From positions 310,001 to 374,000 of the forward strand of contig NZ_JANJOU010000001.1 in NCBI RefSeq assembly GCF_024594815.1: a stretch of DNA of 64,000 bases, in the 5' to 3' direction. Below, in pieces: positions 15,791 through 24,139 of the stretch (position 1 is the first letter of the stretch; each line of letters begins with the position of its first letter). The notes under the pieces were generated by a model. That model ran no database searches and was not told the origin of the DNA. It worked only from the letters and a program-made list of their open reading frames with translations. This DNA is from Roseomonas populi (lineage in GTDB: Bacteria; Pseudomonadota; Alphaproteobacteria; Acetobacterales; Acetobacteraceae). A program made the translations under genes and the position numbers.

Positions 15791-16942
15791 ATGAGCCTGA
15801 AGAAGGCCCTTCTGGCGGCGACGATCCTGTCGCTTCCGCTCGCCGCGCAGGCCCAGCCTGTCGCCGGCCTCTACATCGCCGGCGGCGCCGGCTTCAACTG
15901 GCAGCAGTCGACCAAGGACACGATCGGCGGCGCCGCCGGTGCGTACCTCGGCCCGGTCAACAACCGCGTTAAGGTCAACCCGGACATGGGTTGGGTCGGC
16001 GTTGGCAGCATCGGCTTCGGCTTCGGCAACGGCCTGCGCATCGAGGCCGAAGGCAACTTCCGCGAGAACGATGTCGGCGACGTTCGCTTCGGCAACACGA
16101 ACCCGCGCTTCCAGTCCGGCCGGACCCGCAGCTACGGCGCCATGGGCAACGTGCTGTATGACTTCAACATCCCCGGCATCCCCGTTGTTCCGTACATCGG
16201 TGGTGGCGTCGGCTACGTGTGGACCGAGTACAACAACGTCCGCGCGAACGACTACCAGAACTTCCGCGCCGGCCTGCCCGTCTCCGTGACCGGCAACCGC
16301 CTGCGGATCGACGACACCGACGGCCAGTTCGCCTACCAGGGCATCGCCGGCGTTGCCTTCGGTCTCGGCGTTCCCGGCCTGGCGCTGACCGCCGAGTACC
16401 GCTTCCTCGGCACGCTGTCGCCCGAGCTGACCGGCGTCGTTTCCCGCCAGTCCCCTGGCCAGGGCCCGAACGGCACGCGCATCGCCGCTGGCCGCGTTGA
16501 GGTCGACAACTTCAACCACTCCGTGCTGATCGGTCTGCGCTACGCGTTCAACGCGCCGCGCCCGGCCCCGGCCCCCGTCGCTGCCCCGGTTCCCGCCGCG
16601 GCTCCGGCTCCGGCCCGCACCTACCTGGTGTTCTTCGACTTTGACCGCGCCGACCTGACGGACCGCGCCCGCCAGATCATCTCCGAGGCCGCGCAGGCCG
16701 TGTCCTCCACGGGCACGACCCGCATCGAGGTGGCCGGCCACGCCGACCGCTCCGGTACGCCGCAGTACAACCAGCGCCTCTCCATGCGCCGCGCCGAGGC
16801 CGTCGCTGCCGAGCTGACGCGCCGTGGCGTGCCGCGTTCGGCCATGTCGATCCAGGCCTTCGGCGAGAGCCGCCCGCTGGTCCCGACCGCCGACGGCGTG
16901 CGCGAGCCGCAGAACCGCCGCGTCGAGATCGTGCTGCGCTAA
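15791..16942 (+). CDS. OmpA family outer-membrane protein with beta-barrel
   Basis: A 383-residue outer-membrane protein. The signal peptide (MSLKKALLAATILSLPLAAQ) is followed by an eight-strand-type beta-barrel over about residues 22-255, with alternating aromatic and glycine strands such as GLYIAGGAGFNWQQ and GIPVVPYIGGGVGYVWTEY. A Pro/Ala linker near 258-275 leads to the C-terminal peptidoglycan-binding OmpA domain (TYLVFFDFDRADLT, EVAGHADRSGTPQYNQRLSM, RRAEAV, PQNRRVEI). It is flanked by a long 5' region and a strong terminator. Codon choice is unusually uniform, consistent with high expression. Confidence 0.93.
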   Translation: MSLKKALLAATILSLPLAAQAQPVAGLYIAGGAGFNWQQSTKDTIGGAAGAYLGPVNNRVKVNPDMGWVGVGSIGFGFGNGLRIEAEGNFRENDVGDVRFGNTNPRFQSGRTRSYGAMGNVLYDFNIPGIPVVPYIGGGVGYVWTEYNNVRANDYQNFRAGLPVSVTGNRLRIDDTDGQFAYQGIAGVAFGLGVPGLALTAEYRFLGTLSPELTGVVSRQSPGQGPNGTRIAAGRVEVDNFNHSVLIGLRYAFNAPRPAPAPVAAPVPAAAPAPARTYLVFFDFDRADLTDRARQIISEAAQAVSSTGTTRIEVAGHADRSGTPQYNQRLSMRRAEAVAAELTRRGVPRSAMSIQAFGESRPLVPTADGVREPQNRRVEIVLR

Positions 16943-16972
16943 GCAGCCCGATCCCGTCACGGGACATGAGAG

Positions 16973-17007
16973 GGGGCGGGACCGGAAGGTCCCGCCCCTT
17001 CTTCTTT
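16973..17007 (+). terminator. Intrinsic terminator of the ompA-like gene
   Basis: GGGGCGGGACC (16973-16983) and GGTCCCGCCCC (16988-16998) form a perfect 11-bp stem with a GGAA tetraloop, followed by TTCTTCTTT. Strong rho-independent terminator. Confidence 0.9.
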
Positions 17008-17117
17008 GGCGATGCTTCATCGGCGCGGGCTTGCGGCCCCATCGGTCGTTATGGAAAAGAAAGGGAAGCCCGGGCGGCCAAGGCCCCCAGCAGCGAAGCT
17101 GATCCGGCACGGGGTGC

Positions 17118-17555
17118 ATGACCATGCGCGCGCGGCACGTTCTGCCTCTCCTGCTCCTCGCGGGCTGCGGCGCCACGCCACGGGAACCCGGCCTTGCCGG
17201 CTATCTCCACATCTTCGAGGCCGCACGGGATGCCCGGCTTGCTTGCGCCGGGCTCCCGGCGGGCTGCGCGCCGCCTAGCATAAGGGACAGCCTGGAACGG
17301 GCTGAGGCAGAGGCTCCGCGCCGGTTGTTCCTGCCGCGCCCGGAGGCGAGGGAGGATCGCGTCCTTGCCCGGACGGCGCTGGAGGCGGCGGAGGCGGATT
17401 GCCGGGTGCGCGGCGTGCGCCCCGGCTCCGCGCGCTGGGACAGCTGCCTGCTGGATCGCGGGATCATCCGCCTGGAGGAGGCGGCCGCGGAGCGCGGGCG
17501 GGTGCCTGAAACGACGAAGGGCGCCTTGCGGCGCCCTTCGGGACCAACGGCCTGA
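17118..17555 (+). CDS. Hypothetical lipoprotein
   Basis: A 145-residue protein with a lipoprotein signal: basic MTMRARH, hydrophobic VLPLLLLAGC and lipobox LLAGC, so Cys17 should be lipidated. The mature part is helical and charged, with four further Cys (LACAGLPAGCAPP, ADCRV, DSCLLD) that could form disulfides. No family was recognised. ATG at 17118 or 17124 would both preserve the signal. Its 3' end carries a perfect hairpin inside the coding region. Confidence 0.65.
   Translation: MTMRARHVLPLLLLAGCGATPREPGLAGYLHIFEAARDARLACAGLPAGCAPPSIRDSLERAEAEAPRRLFLPRPEAREDRVLARTALEAAEADCRVRGVRPGSARWDSCLLDRGIIRLEEAAAERGRVPETTKGALRRPSGPTA
17515..17540. other. Perfect 11-bp hairpin inside the 3' end of the lipoprotein gene
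   Basis: CGAAGGGCGCC (17515-17525) and GGCGCCCTTCG (17530-17540) pair perfectly around a TTGC loop, ending 15 bp before the stop codon. It lies between two convergent genes and may act as a terminator shared with the minus-strand gene ending at 17565, though there is no T-run. If so, the last dozen or so codons of the lipoprotein double as terminator. Confidence 0.5.
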
Positions 17556-17564
17556 GCGGAGGGC

Positions 17565-18104
17565 TCAGCGCGTGTTGGTGGAGACCCGGCGGATGGCCGT
17601 GCGGCGCTCCGGCTTCTCCGGCGCGGAGCTGGCGGCCGGGGTGGTCGCGGAGCACTCGCTGCGGCCGTGCGGGTTGGACAGGCCGTTCGCCACGGCGAGC
17701 TGGGCCAGGCCCTCGGTGGTCTTCGGCGCGGCCATCGCGGCGGTGAAGAGCGAGGCGACGTTGGCGCAGAAGGCGGTGCCCTGGCGGCCGCTGTCCATCT
17801 GCTGGACGTTCGCCAGCTCGGTCACGAAGTTGTCGCGCACGCGGACGCCGGTGTTGCCATTGGCGCGGCGGTAATAGGTGGACATGCCCTCCCAGGCGGA
17901 GGAGAGCTGGCCCTGATAGCTGCGCACGAAGGTGTTGTACTGCTCGTCCTGCTTGCAGAGCAGGGCGGCGACCATCAGCTGGCTCTGAAGGGCGCGCACG
18001 TCGAAGGCGGCCTTGTCAGCGGGGCGCATGCAGGTCTGCGCCATGGCAGGGGTGGCGGCAACGACGGCCACCAGACCGGCGGCGAGGAAGCGGATCGGCG
18101 ACAT
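17565..18104 (-). CDS. Hypothetical secreted protein
   Basis: A 179-residue protein with a Sec signal peptide (SPIRFLAAGLVAVVAATPAMAQ, cleavage after AMA). The mature protein begins TCMRPADKAAFDVRALQSQL and has conserved-looking blocks LCKQDEQYNTFVRSYQ and GTAFCANVASLF. The three mature Cys before the tail may form disulfides. The C-terminal tail is rich in Ser, Pro and Arg. The function was not recognised. ATG at 18104 is chosen because it places the signal peptide at the N-terminus; ATG at 18128 is possible. Confidence 0.75.
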   Translation of the reverse strand: MSPIRFLAAGLVAVVAATPAMAQTCMRPADKAAFDVRALQSQLMVAALLCKQDEQYNTFVRSYQGQLSSAWEGMSTYYRRANGNTGVRVRDNFVTELANVQQMDSGRQGTAFCANVASLFTAAMAAPKTTEGLAQLAVANGLSNPHGRSECSATTPAASSAPEKPERRTAIRRVSTNTR

Positions 18105-18306
18105 TTCGACCGTGGTCTCCCGAGGCATGAGGGGCGGTACCTCCCGCCCTGCGGCACATCTAGCGATTCGACTTCGTTGATGCACGCGGCTTTTTGAGGG
18201 CGAGAGGCGAATGCTCTCAGCAACTTAAGGGCCGTGGCGGAAATGCCATGGCAAGTCCGCAAGGCGCGCATGGCACGCCCGGCGGAAAGGCCCGGCGCGC
18301 AGAGCG

Positions 18307-18888
18307 TCAAGCCGCCTTCGCAGCCCTTGGCCGCATGACGCGAGCCAGGCCTGACATCCGCCTGTCAAGAAAATCCAGCGCCGCCAGCGTGTCCTCCGGC
18401 TCCCGCAGCCAGTAGGCGAGGGTCGCGGCGTAGAGCCCGGCCAGGGAGGCGCGGCGCGTGTACCAGGAGAAGTCGGCGGAGGTGTCGCCGGCCGCAGCCC
18501 AGATCGAGTCCGCGCTGCGCGCCAGGGTGCGGGCGGCCGCGCCCGCGTTCCAGGGCAGCGCCAGCAGGGCCAGGGCGCGCCGGAGCGCCTGCCGCTGGTG
18601 GGAGGCATGGTCCAGCCGGATTTCCACCAGCCTGCGGATCCGGCCGGGGATGCGGAGGACGGAGAGGTCCTCCCTCGCGGCCGCTTCCTCCATCCGGCGG
18701 TCGGCGAGGTCGATCCAAGCCTCCACGGCGCCCACGGGGCCTGTCGGGAAGAGCCAGCGATGCGCGGCCGGCTCCTCGCCGATGCCGCGCAGCCCGGCCT
18801 CCAGCGCGGCCTCCGTCCATCCCAGGCGCGGGACATGCGGCAGGGTAGCCAGGATGGCGCCGTCCCGCTCCGCGCTGCGCTCGATCAC
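18307..18888 (-). CDS. COQ9 family protein (ubiquinone biosynthesis)
   Basis: A 193-residue COQ9-family protein. In mitochondria COQ9 is a TetR-fold lipid-binding protein that presents intermediates to the COQ7 hydroxylase. The block VPRLGWTEAALEAGLR is the family opening. The C-terminal half has the COQ9 segments WAAAGDTSADFSWYTRR and LAGLYAATLAYWL. The gene overlaps def by four bases (ATGA at 18885-18888), so it is co-translated with the deformylase. Confidence 0.85.
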   Translation of the reverse strand: MIERSAERDGAILATLPHVPRLGWTEAALEAGLRGIGEEPAAHRWLFPTGPVGAVEAWIDLADRRMEEAAAREDLSVLRIPGRIRRLVEIRLDHASHQRQALRRALALLALPWNAGAAARTLARSADSIWAAAGDTSADFSWYTRRASLAGLYAATLAYWLREPEDTLAALDFLDRRMSGLARVMRPRAAKAA

Positions 18889-19403
18889 CGTGCCCTCTCC
18901 TTCGCGTCCGCTGGCGCCTGATGGCGCGACAATTCCTCGTTGAAGCCGAGGCGGGAGAGATCCTCCATCCGCATGGGGTAGAGAAGCCCCTCCAGGTGGT
19001 CGAACTCGTGCTGCATCACCCGGGCCGCCATGCCGTCCGCCTCCCCGGAGACGGGGCGCCCCTCGGCGTCCAGGCCGCGCCAGGCGATGCGGGCGGCGCG
19101 CCGCACCTCGCCGCGCAGGCCGGGGATGGAGAGGCAGCCCTCCCAGCCCAGCTCCCGCTCCTCGCCCACCGGGGCGATCTCCGGGTTGAACAGGGCGAAG
19201 ACCCGGGGGCCGTCCCGCATGACGAAGAGGCGGAGGGGTATGTGGACCTGCGGCGCGGCGAGGCCGAGCCCGCCGGCATCAACCATGGTTTCGGCCATGT
19301 CGGCGGCCAGGCGGCGCATCTCCGGCGCCGTGGGGTCCGGCACGGGCTCTGCCCGGCGCAGCAGCACCGGGTGGCCCATGCGGGCGATCTTCAGGATGGC
19401 CAT
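18885..19403 (-). CDS. def: Peptide deformylase
   Basis: This Fe/Zn enzyme removes the formyl group from nascent N-terminal methionine. All three motifs are intact: GLGLAAPQ (residues 45-52), EGCLS (88-92, metal-ligand Cys90) and HEFDH (132-136, metal His132 and His136, catalytic Glu133). The 172-residue length is normal. It is the first gene of a two-gene unit with coq9. No methionyl-tRNA formyltransferase gene is adjacent, unlike the common def-fmt pairing. Confidence 0.95.
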   Translation of the reverse strand: MAILKIARMGHPVLLRRAEPVPDPTAPEMRRLAADMAETMVDAGGLGLAAPQVHIPLRLFVMRDGPRVFALFNPEIAPVGEERELGWEGCLSIPGLRGEVRRAARIAWRGLDAEGRPVSGEADGMAARVMQHEFDHLEGLLYPMRMEDLSRLGFNEELSRHQAPADAKERAR

Positions 19404-19475
19404 TCGTAATCCAACAGTGGCAGGGGCAACCGTGCCCGGGGCCGCATGTTGGAGCGGGACCCGGATTCGTCACCA

Positions 19476-19572
19476 GGGTGCGGTGCAGCGGCGTTTCGGG
19501 CTTCCGCACCCCGCGCGCGACGTGCTACACGGCCGGGCTTTCGCCGGAAGGGATTCGTCCCTCCGGCCTTTT
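19476..19572 (+). promoter_or_regulatory. Structured leader with terminator hairpin upstream of rpsU (attenuator or small RNA)
   Basis: Two stem-loops precede rpsU. The first pairs GGGTGCGG (19476-19483) with CCGCACCC (19504-19511). The second pairs GCCGGA-A-GGGA with TCCC-TCCGGC around a TTCG loop (19543-19567), followed by CTTTT. That is an intrinsic terminator on the plus strand, yet no plus-strand gene lies upstream. An earlier GGCCGG (19531-19536) could pair with CCGGCC (19563-19568) and disrupt the terminator. This fits attenuation of rpsU or a short independent RNA. Confidence 0.5.
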
Positions 19573-19615
19573 GCGATCCTTTAACCTCAACCCCTGACCA
19601 GGAGGTCGTTGCCGC

Positions 19616-19819
19616 GTGCAAGTCGTCGTTCGGGACAACAACATCGACCAGGCGCTGAAGGCGCTCAAGAAGAAGCTGCAGCGCGAGGGCGTGTTTCGCG
19701 AGATGAAGCTGCGCCGCCACTTCGAGAAGCCCTCGGAGCGCCGCGCGCGCGAGGCCGCCGAGGCCGTTCGCCGCGCCCGCAAGGTCGAGCGCAAGCGCCT
19801 GGAGCGCGAGGGCTTCTGA
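19616..19819 (+). CDS. rpsU: 30S ribosomal protein S21
   Basis: S21 of the small ribosomal subunit, 67 residues, highly basic. It begins [20 protein letters not shown], followed by [16 protein letters not shown], the family signature. The GTG at 19616 is the start, with a Shine-Dalgarno CAGGAGG about 10 nt upstream. A GC hairpin (CCCGCCCC/GGGGCGGG, 19826-19848) follows but has no T-run. The leader holds a terminator-like structure. Confidence 0.96.
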   Translation: MQVVVRDNNIDQALKALKKKLQREGVFREMKLRRHFEKPSERRAREAAEAVRRARKVERKRLEREGF

Positions 19820-19910
19820 GCCCTTCCCGCCCCCTTCTGCGGGGCGGGCCACCGAACGTCAGGAGCTGCGGCGCGGGGATCACCCCTGCGCATCGCGGCT
19901 TTTGGCGTTT

Positions 19911-21506
19911 TCAGCCGGTTTTGCTGAGTCCCCAGAAGGTGGCGAAGTTCGGCACCACGTCCCGCAGCGTGTTCCGGTAGGCGGTGGCCTGGAAATACTG
20001 GCCGAGCGGGATGAAGGGCACCGTTTCGAAGGCGCGGCGCTGCATCCGGCCGGCGACGGTCTTCTGGACCTGCAGGTCGGGGGCGTCGAACCACTCGTCC
20101 CGGAGCGTTTCCAGTTCCGGGTCCTCGGGCCAGCCGAACCATCCGGCCTGCCCGTTGGCGCGGAGCTGAGTGTTCGCCGCCGGGGTGGCGTTGTCGGCGC
20201 CGGCGGAGAAGGTGACGAAGGCGCTCCAGCCGCCGGCATCGGGCGCGGCCTTGCTGGCGCGGCGGGTGAGCACCGAGCCCCAGTCCGTGGCCTGGTAATC
20301 CACGTTCAGGCCGATCTTCTTCATCGTGTCGGCCATCACCTCGCTCATGGCATTCAGGTGGGGCAGGTCGGTGGGAACAATGAAGGCGACCTTCTCGCCC
20401 TTGTAGCCGGCCGCCGCCAGCTCGCGCTTAGAGCGCTCCAGGTCACGGGGGCGGGACAGGACGTCCAGGGCGATGTCGTTCGCGAGCGGGGTGCCCGGGG
20501 TGAAGACGCCCGCGGGGACGCGCCACATGGCCGGGTCGTCGCCGGCGCAGGCGATCATCAGGTCCTTCTGGTCCACGGCGCCCAGGACCACCCGCCGGAC
20601 GAGGGGGTTATCGAAGGGCGGTTGCAGGTGGTTCATGCGGAAGCTGGCGCCGTAGCCTGCGCGGTCCAGCACGGCCACGGTCAGGTTGCGGTTCCGGCGC
20701 AGCAGCGGCAGCAGGTCAGGCGTGGCGAAGTCCCACCAGTCCACCTCTCCGGCCTGCAGCGCGGCGGCCGCGGTGGCGGGATCGGGGGTGGTCAGCCACT
20801 CCACCCTGTCTAGGTTGACGATCTTCGGGCCGGCGGTGCCGCGGGGCGTGCCCTCCGGGCGGGGGACGTAGCGCTCGTTGCGGGCATAGACGGCGCGGGC
20901 GCCGGGCACGCGCTCCCCGGCCAGGAAGCGGTAAGGGCCGGAGCCGACCATCTCCGTGACCTGGGTCGTGCCGGGGGTCCTTGCCAGGCGCTCAGGCATC
21001 ATCGCGGGCATGAAGACGCCGAACTTGCCCAGGGCGTTGGGCAGCATCGGGAAGGGCTTCTTCAGGCGGAAGAGGATGCGGCGGTCATCGGGGGCCGAGA
21101 GCTCGTCCGTGGCGGCCATGAGCGTGGCACCGAAGCCGTCTCGGCTGGCCCAGCGGCGGATGGAGGCGACGCAGTCCCGGGCGAGCACGGGCTCGCCGTC
21201 GTGCCAGCGCAGGCCCTCGCGCAGGGTCAGGGTCCAGCGGCGGCCGTCCTCCTCCACGGTGTGGCCTTGCACCATCTGCGGCTGCGGCTGGTAGTCCGCA
21301 TCGGTGCCGTAGAGGGTGTCGAACACCATGAAGCCGTGGTTGCGGGTGACGTAGGCGGTGTTCCAGTGCGGATCGAGGGTGGAGAGGTCCGCCTGCGGGA
21401 TGAAGCGCAGGACCCGCGCGCCCGCCCCGGTTCCCTGGGCCGCCGCCAAGCCGGGGGTTGCCAGCGCGGCGCCCGCCGCGCCCAGGAATTGCCTTCGCCG
21501 CATCAC
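19911..21506 (-). CDS. ABC transporter substrate-binding protein, family 5 (peptide/opine type)
   Basis: A 531-residue periplasmic binding protein of the SBP_bac_5 (DppA/OppA) family. The N-terminus MMRRRQFLGAAGAALATPGL has a twin-arginine-like pattern, so Tat export is possible. Family blocks are LSTLDPHWNTAYVTRNHGFM, LREGLRWHDGEPVLARDCVA and GSGPYRFLAGE. No permease or ATPase genes adjoin it, so it is an orphan receptor that must work with a transporter encoded elsewhere. The ligand is unknown. Confidence 0.9.
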   Translation of the reverse strand: MMRRRQFLGAAGAALATPGLAAAQGTGAGARVLRFIPQADLSTLDPHWNTAYVTRNHGFMVFDTLYGTDADYQPQPQMVQGHTVEEDGRRWTLTLREGLRWHDGEPVLARDCVASIRRWASRDGFGATLMAATDELSAPDDRRILFRLKKPFPMLPNALGKFGVFMPAMMPERLARTPGTTQVTEMVGSGPYRFLAGERVPGARAVYARNERYVPRPEGTPRGTAGPKIVNLDRVEWLTTPDPATAAAALQAGEVDWWDFATPDLLPLLRRNRNLTVAVLDRAGYGASFRMNHLQPPFDNPLVRRVVLGAVDQKDLMIACAGDDPAMWRVPAGVFTPGTPLANDIALDVLSRPRDLERSKRELAAAGYKGEKVAFIVPTDLPHLNAMSEVMADTMKKIGLNVDYQATDWGSVLTRRASKAAPDAGGWSAFVTFSAGADNATPAANTQLRANGQAGWFGWPEDPELETLRDEWFDAPDLQVQKTVAGRMQRRAFETVPFIPLGQYFQATAYRNTLRDVVPNFATFWGLSKTG

Positions 21507-21619
21507 ACCCCAACCTTCTGCCAGGCCCGTATGGCAGCACGGGTTGCCGCGCCCGTCACCCTCCGCCGCACAACTGAAGGGCCCCTGCCCCGTTGGTCCC
21601 CCGCAGCACCGGACCGACC

Positions 21620-22339
21620 ATGCCCCAGCTCACGCCCGACCTGATCACCCGCGTTCCTCCGCCGCCCGAGGGCTCCGCCGCGCCCCCGCCGGACGAAGCC
21701 CGGCTGCGGGCGGAGATGACGGTGTTCCTGCACGACCGGGACCCGAAGCTCGGCATCTGGGTCTTCGCCTACGGCGCGCTGATGTGGAAGCACGAGGACT
21801 GCGCGCCGGATATCATCACCCCGGCGCGGCTGCCGGGGCTGGCGCGCCGCTACGAGCTGTCGGACGTGCATGACCGGGGGGCGCCCGCGCGGCCGGGGCT
21901 TACCCTCGGGCTCTCTCCCAACGCGGCACTGGCCTGCCCGGGGCTGCTGCTGCACCTGCCGGGTCCGGATCTGCCGAACCGCCTCTGGCCGGTGTGGAAG
22001 CAGGAAATGGGGCCAGGGTTCTACATACCGGAATGGCATGACGCGCTGCTGACCACCACCCATGACGGGCACGGCGCCCCGGTGCGCGCGCTGTGCTTCG
22101 TCACGCGCCGGGACCACCGGCTCCATGTCGGGGAGCGGCCGGTGCACGAGGTGGCGGATACCCTGTCCCGCGCCGCCGGGCCGAACGGCAGTGCCGCCGC
22201 CTATCTGATGGACGCCGTGGGAATCCTGCGGGCGAACGGGATGCGGGACGCGATGCTGGAGAGCATGGAGGCGGAGGTTGCCCGCCGCCTCCATGCCATG
22301 GAACCTACTTCTGGAGAGCCTGGACGATCTGCTGGGTGA
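21620..22339 (+). CDS. Gamma-glutamylcyclotransferase, ChaC family
   Basis: ChaC-type enzymes cleave glutathione to 5-oxoproline and Cys-Gly. The 239-residue protein carries the glycine-loop motif VFAYGALMWKHED (family consensus YGSLMW) at about residue 50 and family blocks RDHRLHVG and GSAAAYLMDAVGIL. The ATG at 21620 is chosen over 21593 because it starts the homologous region. Its 3' end overlaps the pntB 3' end by 35 bp, tail to tail. A link to the oxoprolinase-like HyuA/HyuB genes 30 kb away is conceivable but unsupported. Confidence 0.75.
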   Translation: MPQLTPDLITRVPPPPEGSAAPPPDEARLRAEMTVFLHDRDPKLGIWVFAYGALMWKHEDCAPDIITPARLPGLARRYELSDVHDRGAPARPGLTLGLSPNAALACPGLLLHLPGPDLPNRLWPVWKQEMGPGFYIPEWHDALLTTTHDGHGAPVRALCFVTRRDHRLHVGERPVHEVADTLSRAAGPNGSAAAYLMDAVGILRANGMRDAMLESMEAEVARRLHAMEPTSGEPGRSAG

Positions 22340-23717
22340 CCTTCTTGGCGTCCCCGAACAGCATCATGGTGTTGTCGCGGAAGAAGAGCTCGTTCTCCAC
22401 GCCGGCATAGCCGCTGGCCATGCCGCGCTTGACGAAGAACACTGTCTTGGCCCGCTCCACCTCCAGGATGGGCATGCCGTAGATGGCGGAGGATTTGTCC
22501 GTCTTCGCGGCCGGGTTGGTCACGTCGTTCGCGCCGATGACGTAGGCGACGTCGGCCTCCGCGAATTCCGGGTTGATCTCCTCCAGCTCGTGCACGTCGT
22601 CATAGGGCACGTTGGCCTCGGCCAGCAGGACGTTCATGTGGCCGGGCATGCGGCCGGCGACGGGGTGGATGGCGTATTCCACCGTCGCGCCCTCCTTCTT
22701 GAGGAGGTCCGCCATTTCCCGCACCACCTGCTGGGCCTGGGCCACCGCCATGCCGTAGCCGGGGACGATGATGACCTTGCCGGCGTTCTTCATGATGTAG
22801 GCCGCGTCCTCCGGGCTGCCGGACTTCACGGGGCGGGCCGGGCCGGCATTGCCGCCGGCCGCCGCCGCGCCGCCCGCCTCGGCGCCGAAGCCGCCGAGGA
22901 GGACGTTGAGGATGGAGCGGTTCATCCCCTTGCACATGATGTAGGAGAGGATGGCGCCCGAGGCGCCGACGAGGGCGCCGGTGACGATCAGCAGCAGGTT
23001 GCCGATGGTGAAGCCGATGCCGGCCGCGGCCCAGCCGGAGTAGGAGTTCAGCATCGAGACGACGACGGGCATGTCTGCCCCGCCGATCGGGATGATGAGC
23101 AGGAAGCCGAGCGCGAAGGACAGGATCGCGATGATCCAGAAGAGCCAGGCCGGGCCGCCTGTGGCGACGAAGGTGGCGATCAGCAGGATCAGCACGATGC
23201 CCAGCGCCGCGTTCAGGGGGTGCTGGCCCTTGAACAGGATGGGCGCGCCGGACATGCGCCCAGCCAGCTTGGCGAAGGCAATGACGGAGCCGGAGAAGGT
23301 GACGGCGCCGATGGCCAGGCCCAGCGACATTTCGACCAGGGACTGGGCGTGGATGTTGCCGGGGGTGCCGATGCCGAAGCTGGTGGGCGCGTAGAGGGCG
23401 GCGGCGGCCACGAAGACGGCGGCGAGGCCGACCAGGGAGTGGAAGGCGGCCACCAGCTGGGGGAGCGCCGTCATCTGGATGCGGTTGGCCACCACCGCGC
23501 CGATGGTGCCGCCGATGGCGAGGCCGGCGATGATGAGGCCGATGCCGCCGACCCGCATCCCCGGCTGGGCGAGGGTGGCGACGATGGCGATCGCCATGCC
23601 CACCATGCCCATCATGTTGCCGCGCCGGCTGGTGCTGGGGTGGGAGAGGCCCTTCAGCGCCAGGATGAAGAGGATGGAGGCGACGAGGTAGGCGAGCGTC
23701 GAGAGCGTGTGCGCCAC
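22305..23717 (-). CDS. pntB: NAD(P) transhydrogenase subunit beta
   Basis: PntB is the proton-translocating transhydrogenase subunit that makes NADPH from NADH using the proton gradient. The N-terminal 60% holds the transmembrane dII helices. The C-terminal dIII domain binds NADP: GYGMAVAQAQQVVREMADLL, AIHPVAGRMPGHMNVLLAEA and VIGANDVTNPAA are all diagnostic. The length is 470 residues. A GTG start at 23717 lies five bases after the pntAB stop. It is the last gene of the pntAA-pntAB-pntB operon. Confidence 0.96.
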   Translation of the reverse strand: MAHTLSTLAYLVASILFILALKGLSHPSTSRRGNMMGMVGMAIAIVATLAQPGMRVGGIGLIIAGLAIGGTIGAVVANRIQMTALPQLVAAFHSLVGLAAVFVAAAALYAPTSFGIGTPGNIHAQSLVEMSLGLAIGAVTFSGSVIAFAKLAGRMSGAPILFKGQHPLNAALGIVLILLIATFVATGGPAWLFWIIAILSFALGFLLIIPIGGADMPVVVSMLNSYSGWAAAGIGFTIGNLLLIVTGALVGASGAILSYIMCKGMNRSILNVLLGGFGAEAGGAAAAGGNAGPARPVKSGSPEDAAYIMKNAGKVIIVPGYGMAVAQAQQVVREMADLLKKEGATVEYAIHPVAGRMPGHMNVLLAEANVPYDDVHELEEINPEFAEADVAYVIGANDVTNPAAKTDKSSAIYGMPILEVERAKTVFFVKRGMASGYAGVENELFFRDNTMMLFGDAKKVTQQIVQALQK

Positions 23718-23721
23718 CGGT

Positions 23722-24126
23722 TCAGCCCTTCCGCTGGAACATGGCGAGCATCCGCCGGGTGACGAGGAAGCCGCCGAAGATGTTCACGGCGGCCAGGGTG
23801 ACGGCGAGGAAGCCGAACGCCTGGGCGATCCAGGATTCTCCGAGGCCCGTGGCGAGCATGGCGCCCACCACGATCACGGAGGAGATGGCGTTGGTGACGC
23901 CCATCAGCGGGGAGTGCAGCGCGGGCGTCACGCTCCAGACCACGTGGTAACCGACGAAGCAGGCCAGCACGAAGATGGTGAAGAGCAGGAGGAAGGGCTC
24001 CGCGGCGGCCGCGTGCTCCTCGATGATCGGCATGGCTTCGCCCGCGGCCGCGCGGGCCTCAAGCGCCAGGGCCATGGCCCGTTCGGCCATCGCCTGGGCG
24101 CGGATGGCGAGTTCCTCAGCGTGCAT
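23722..24126 (-). CDS. pntAB: NAD(P) transhydrogenase subunit alpha part 2
   Basis: This is the small membrane subunit of the three-part transhydrogenase typical of Alphaproteobacteria such as Rhodospirillum rubrum. In E. coli this segment is fused into PntA. It has 134 residues: a hydrophilic N-terminal helix, then about three to four membrane helices ([20 protein letters not shown], then [20 protein letters not shown]) ending in [15 protein letters not shown]. It lies between pntAA and pntB with 13-bp and 4-bp gaps. Confidence 0.93.
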   Translation of the reverse strand: MHAEELAIRAQAMAERAMALALEARAAAGEAMPIIEEHAAAAEPFLLLFTIFVLACFVGYHVVWSVTPALHSPLMGVTNAISSVIVVGAMLATGLGESWIAQAFGFLAVTLAAVNIFGGFLVTRRMLAMFQRKG

Positions 24127-24139
24127 GTGTCGGGTTCCC

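Noticed and set aside
22278-23762. 494-residue plus-strand open frame
   Set aside because: Antisense shadow of pntB, which has intact transhydrogenase motifs. Composition is biased to Gly, Asp, Gln and His.
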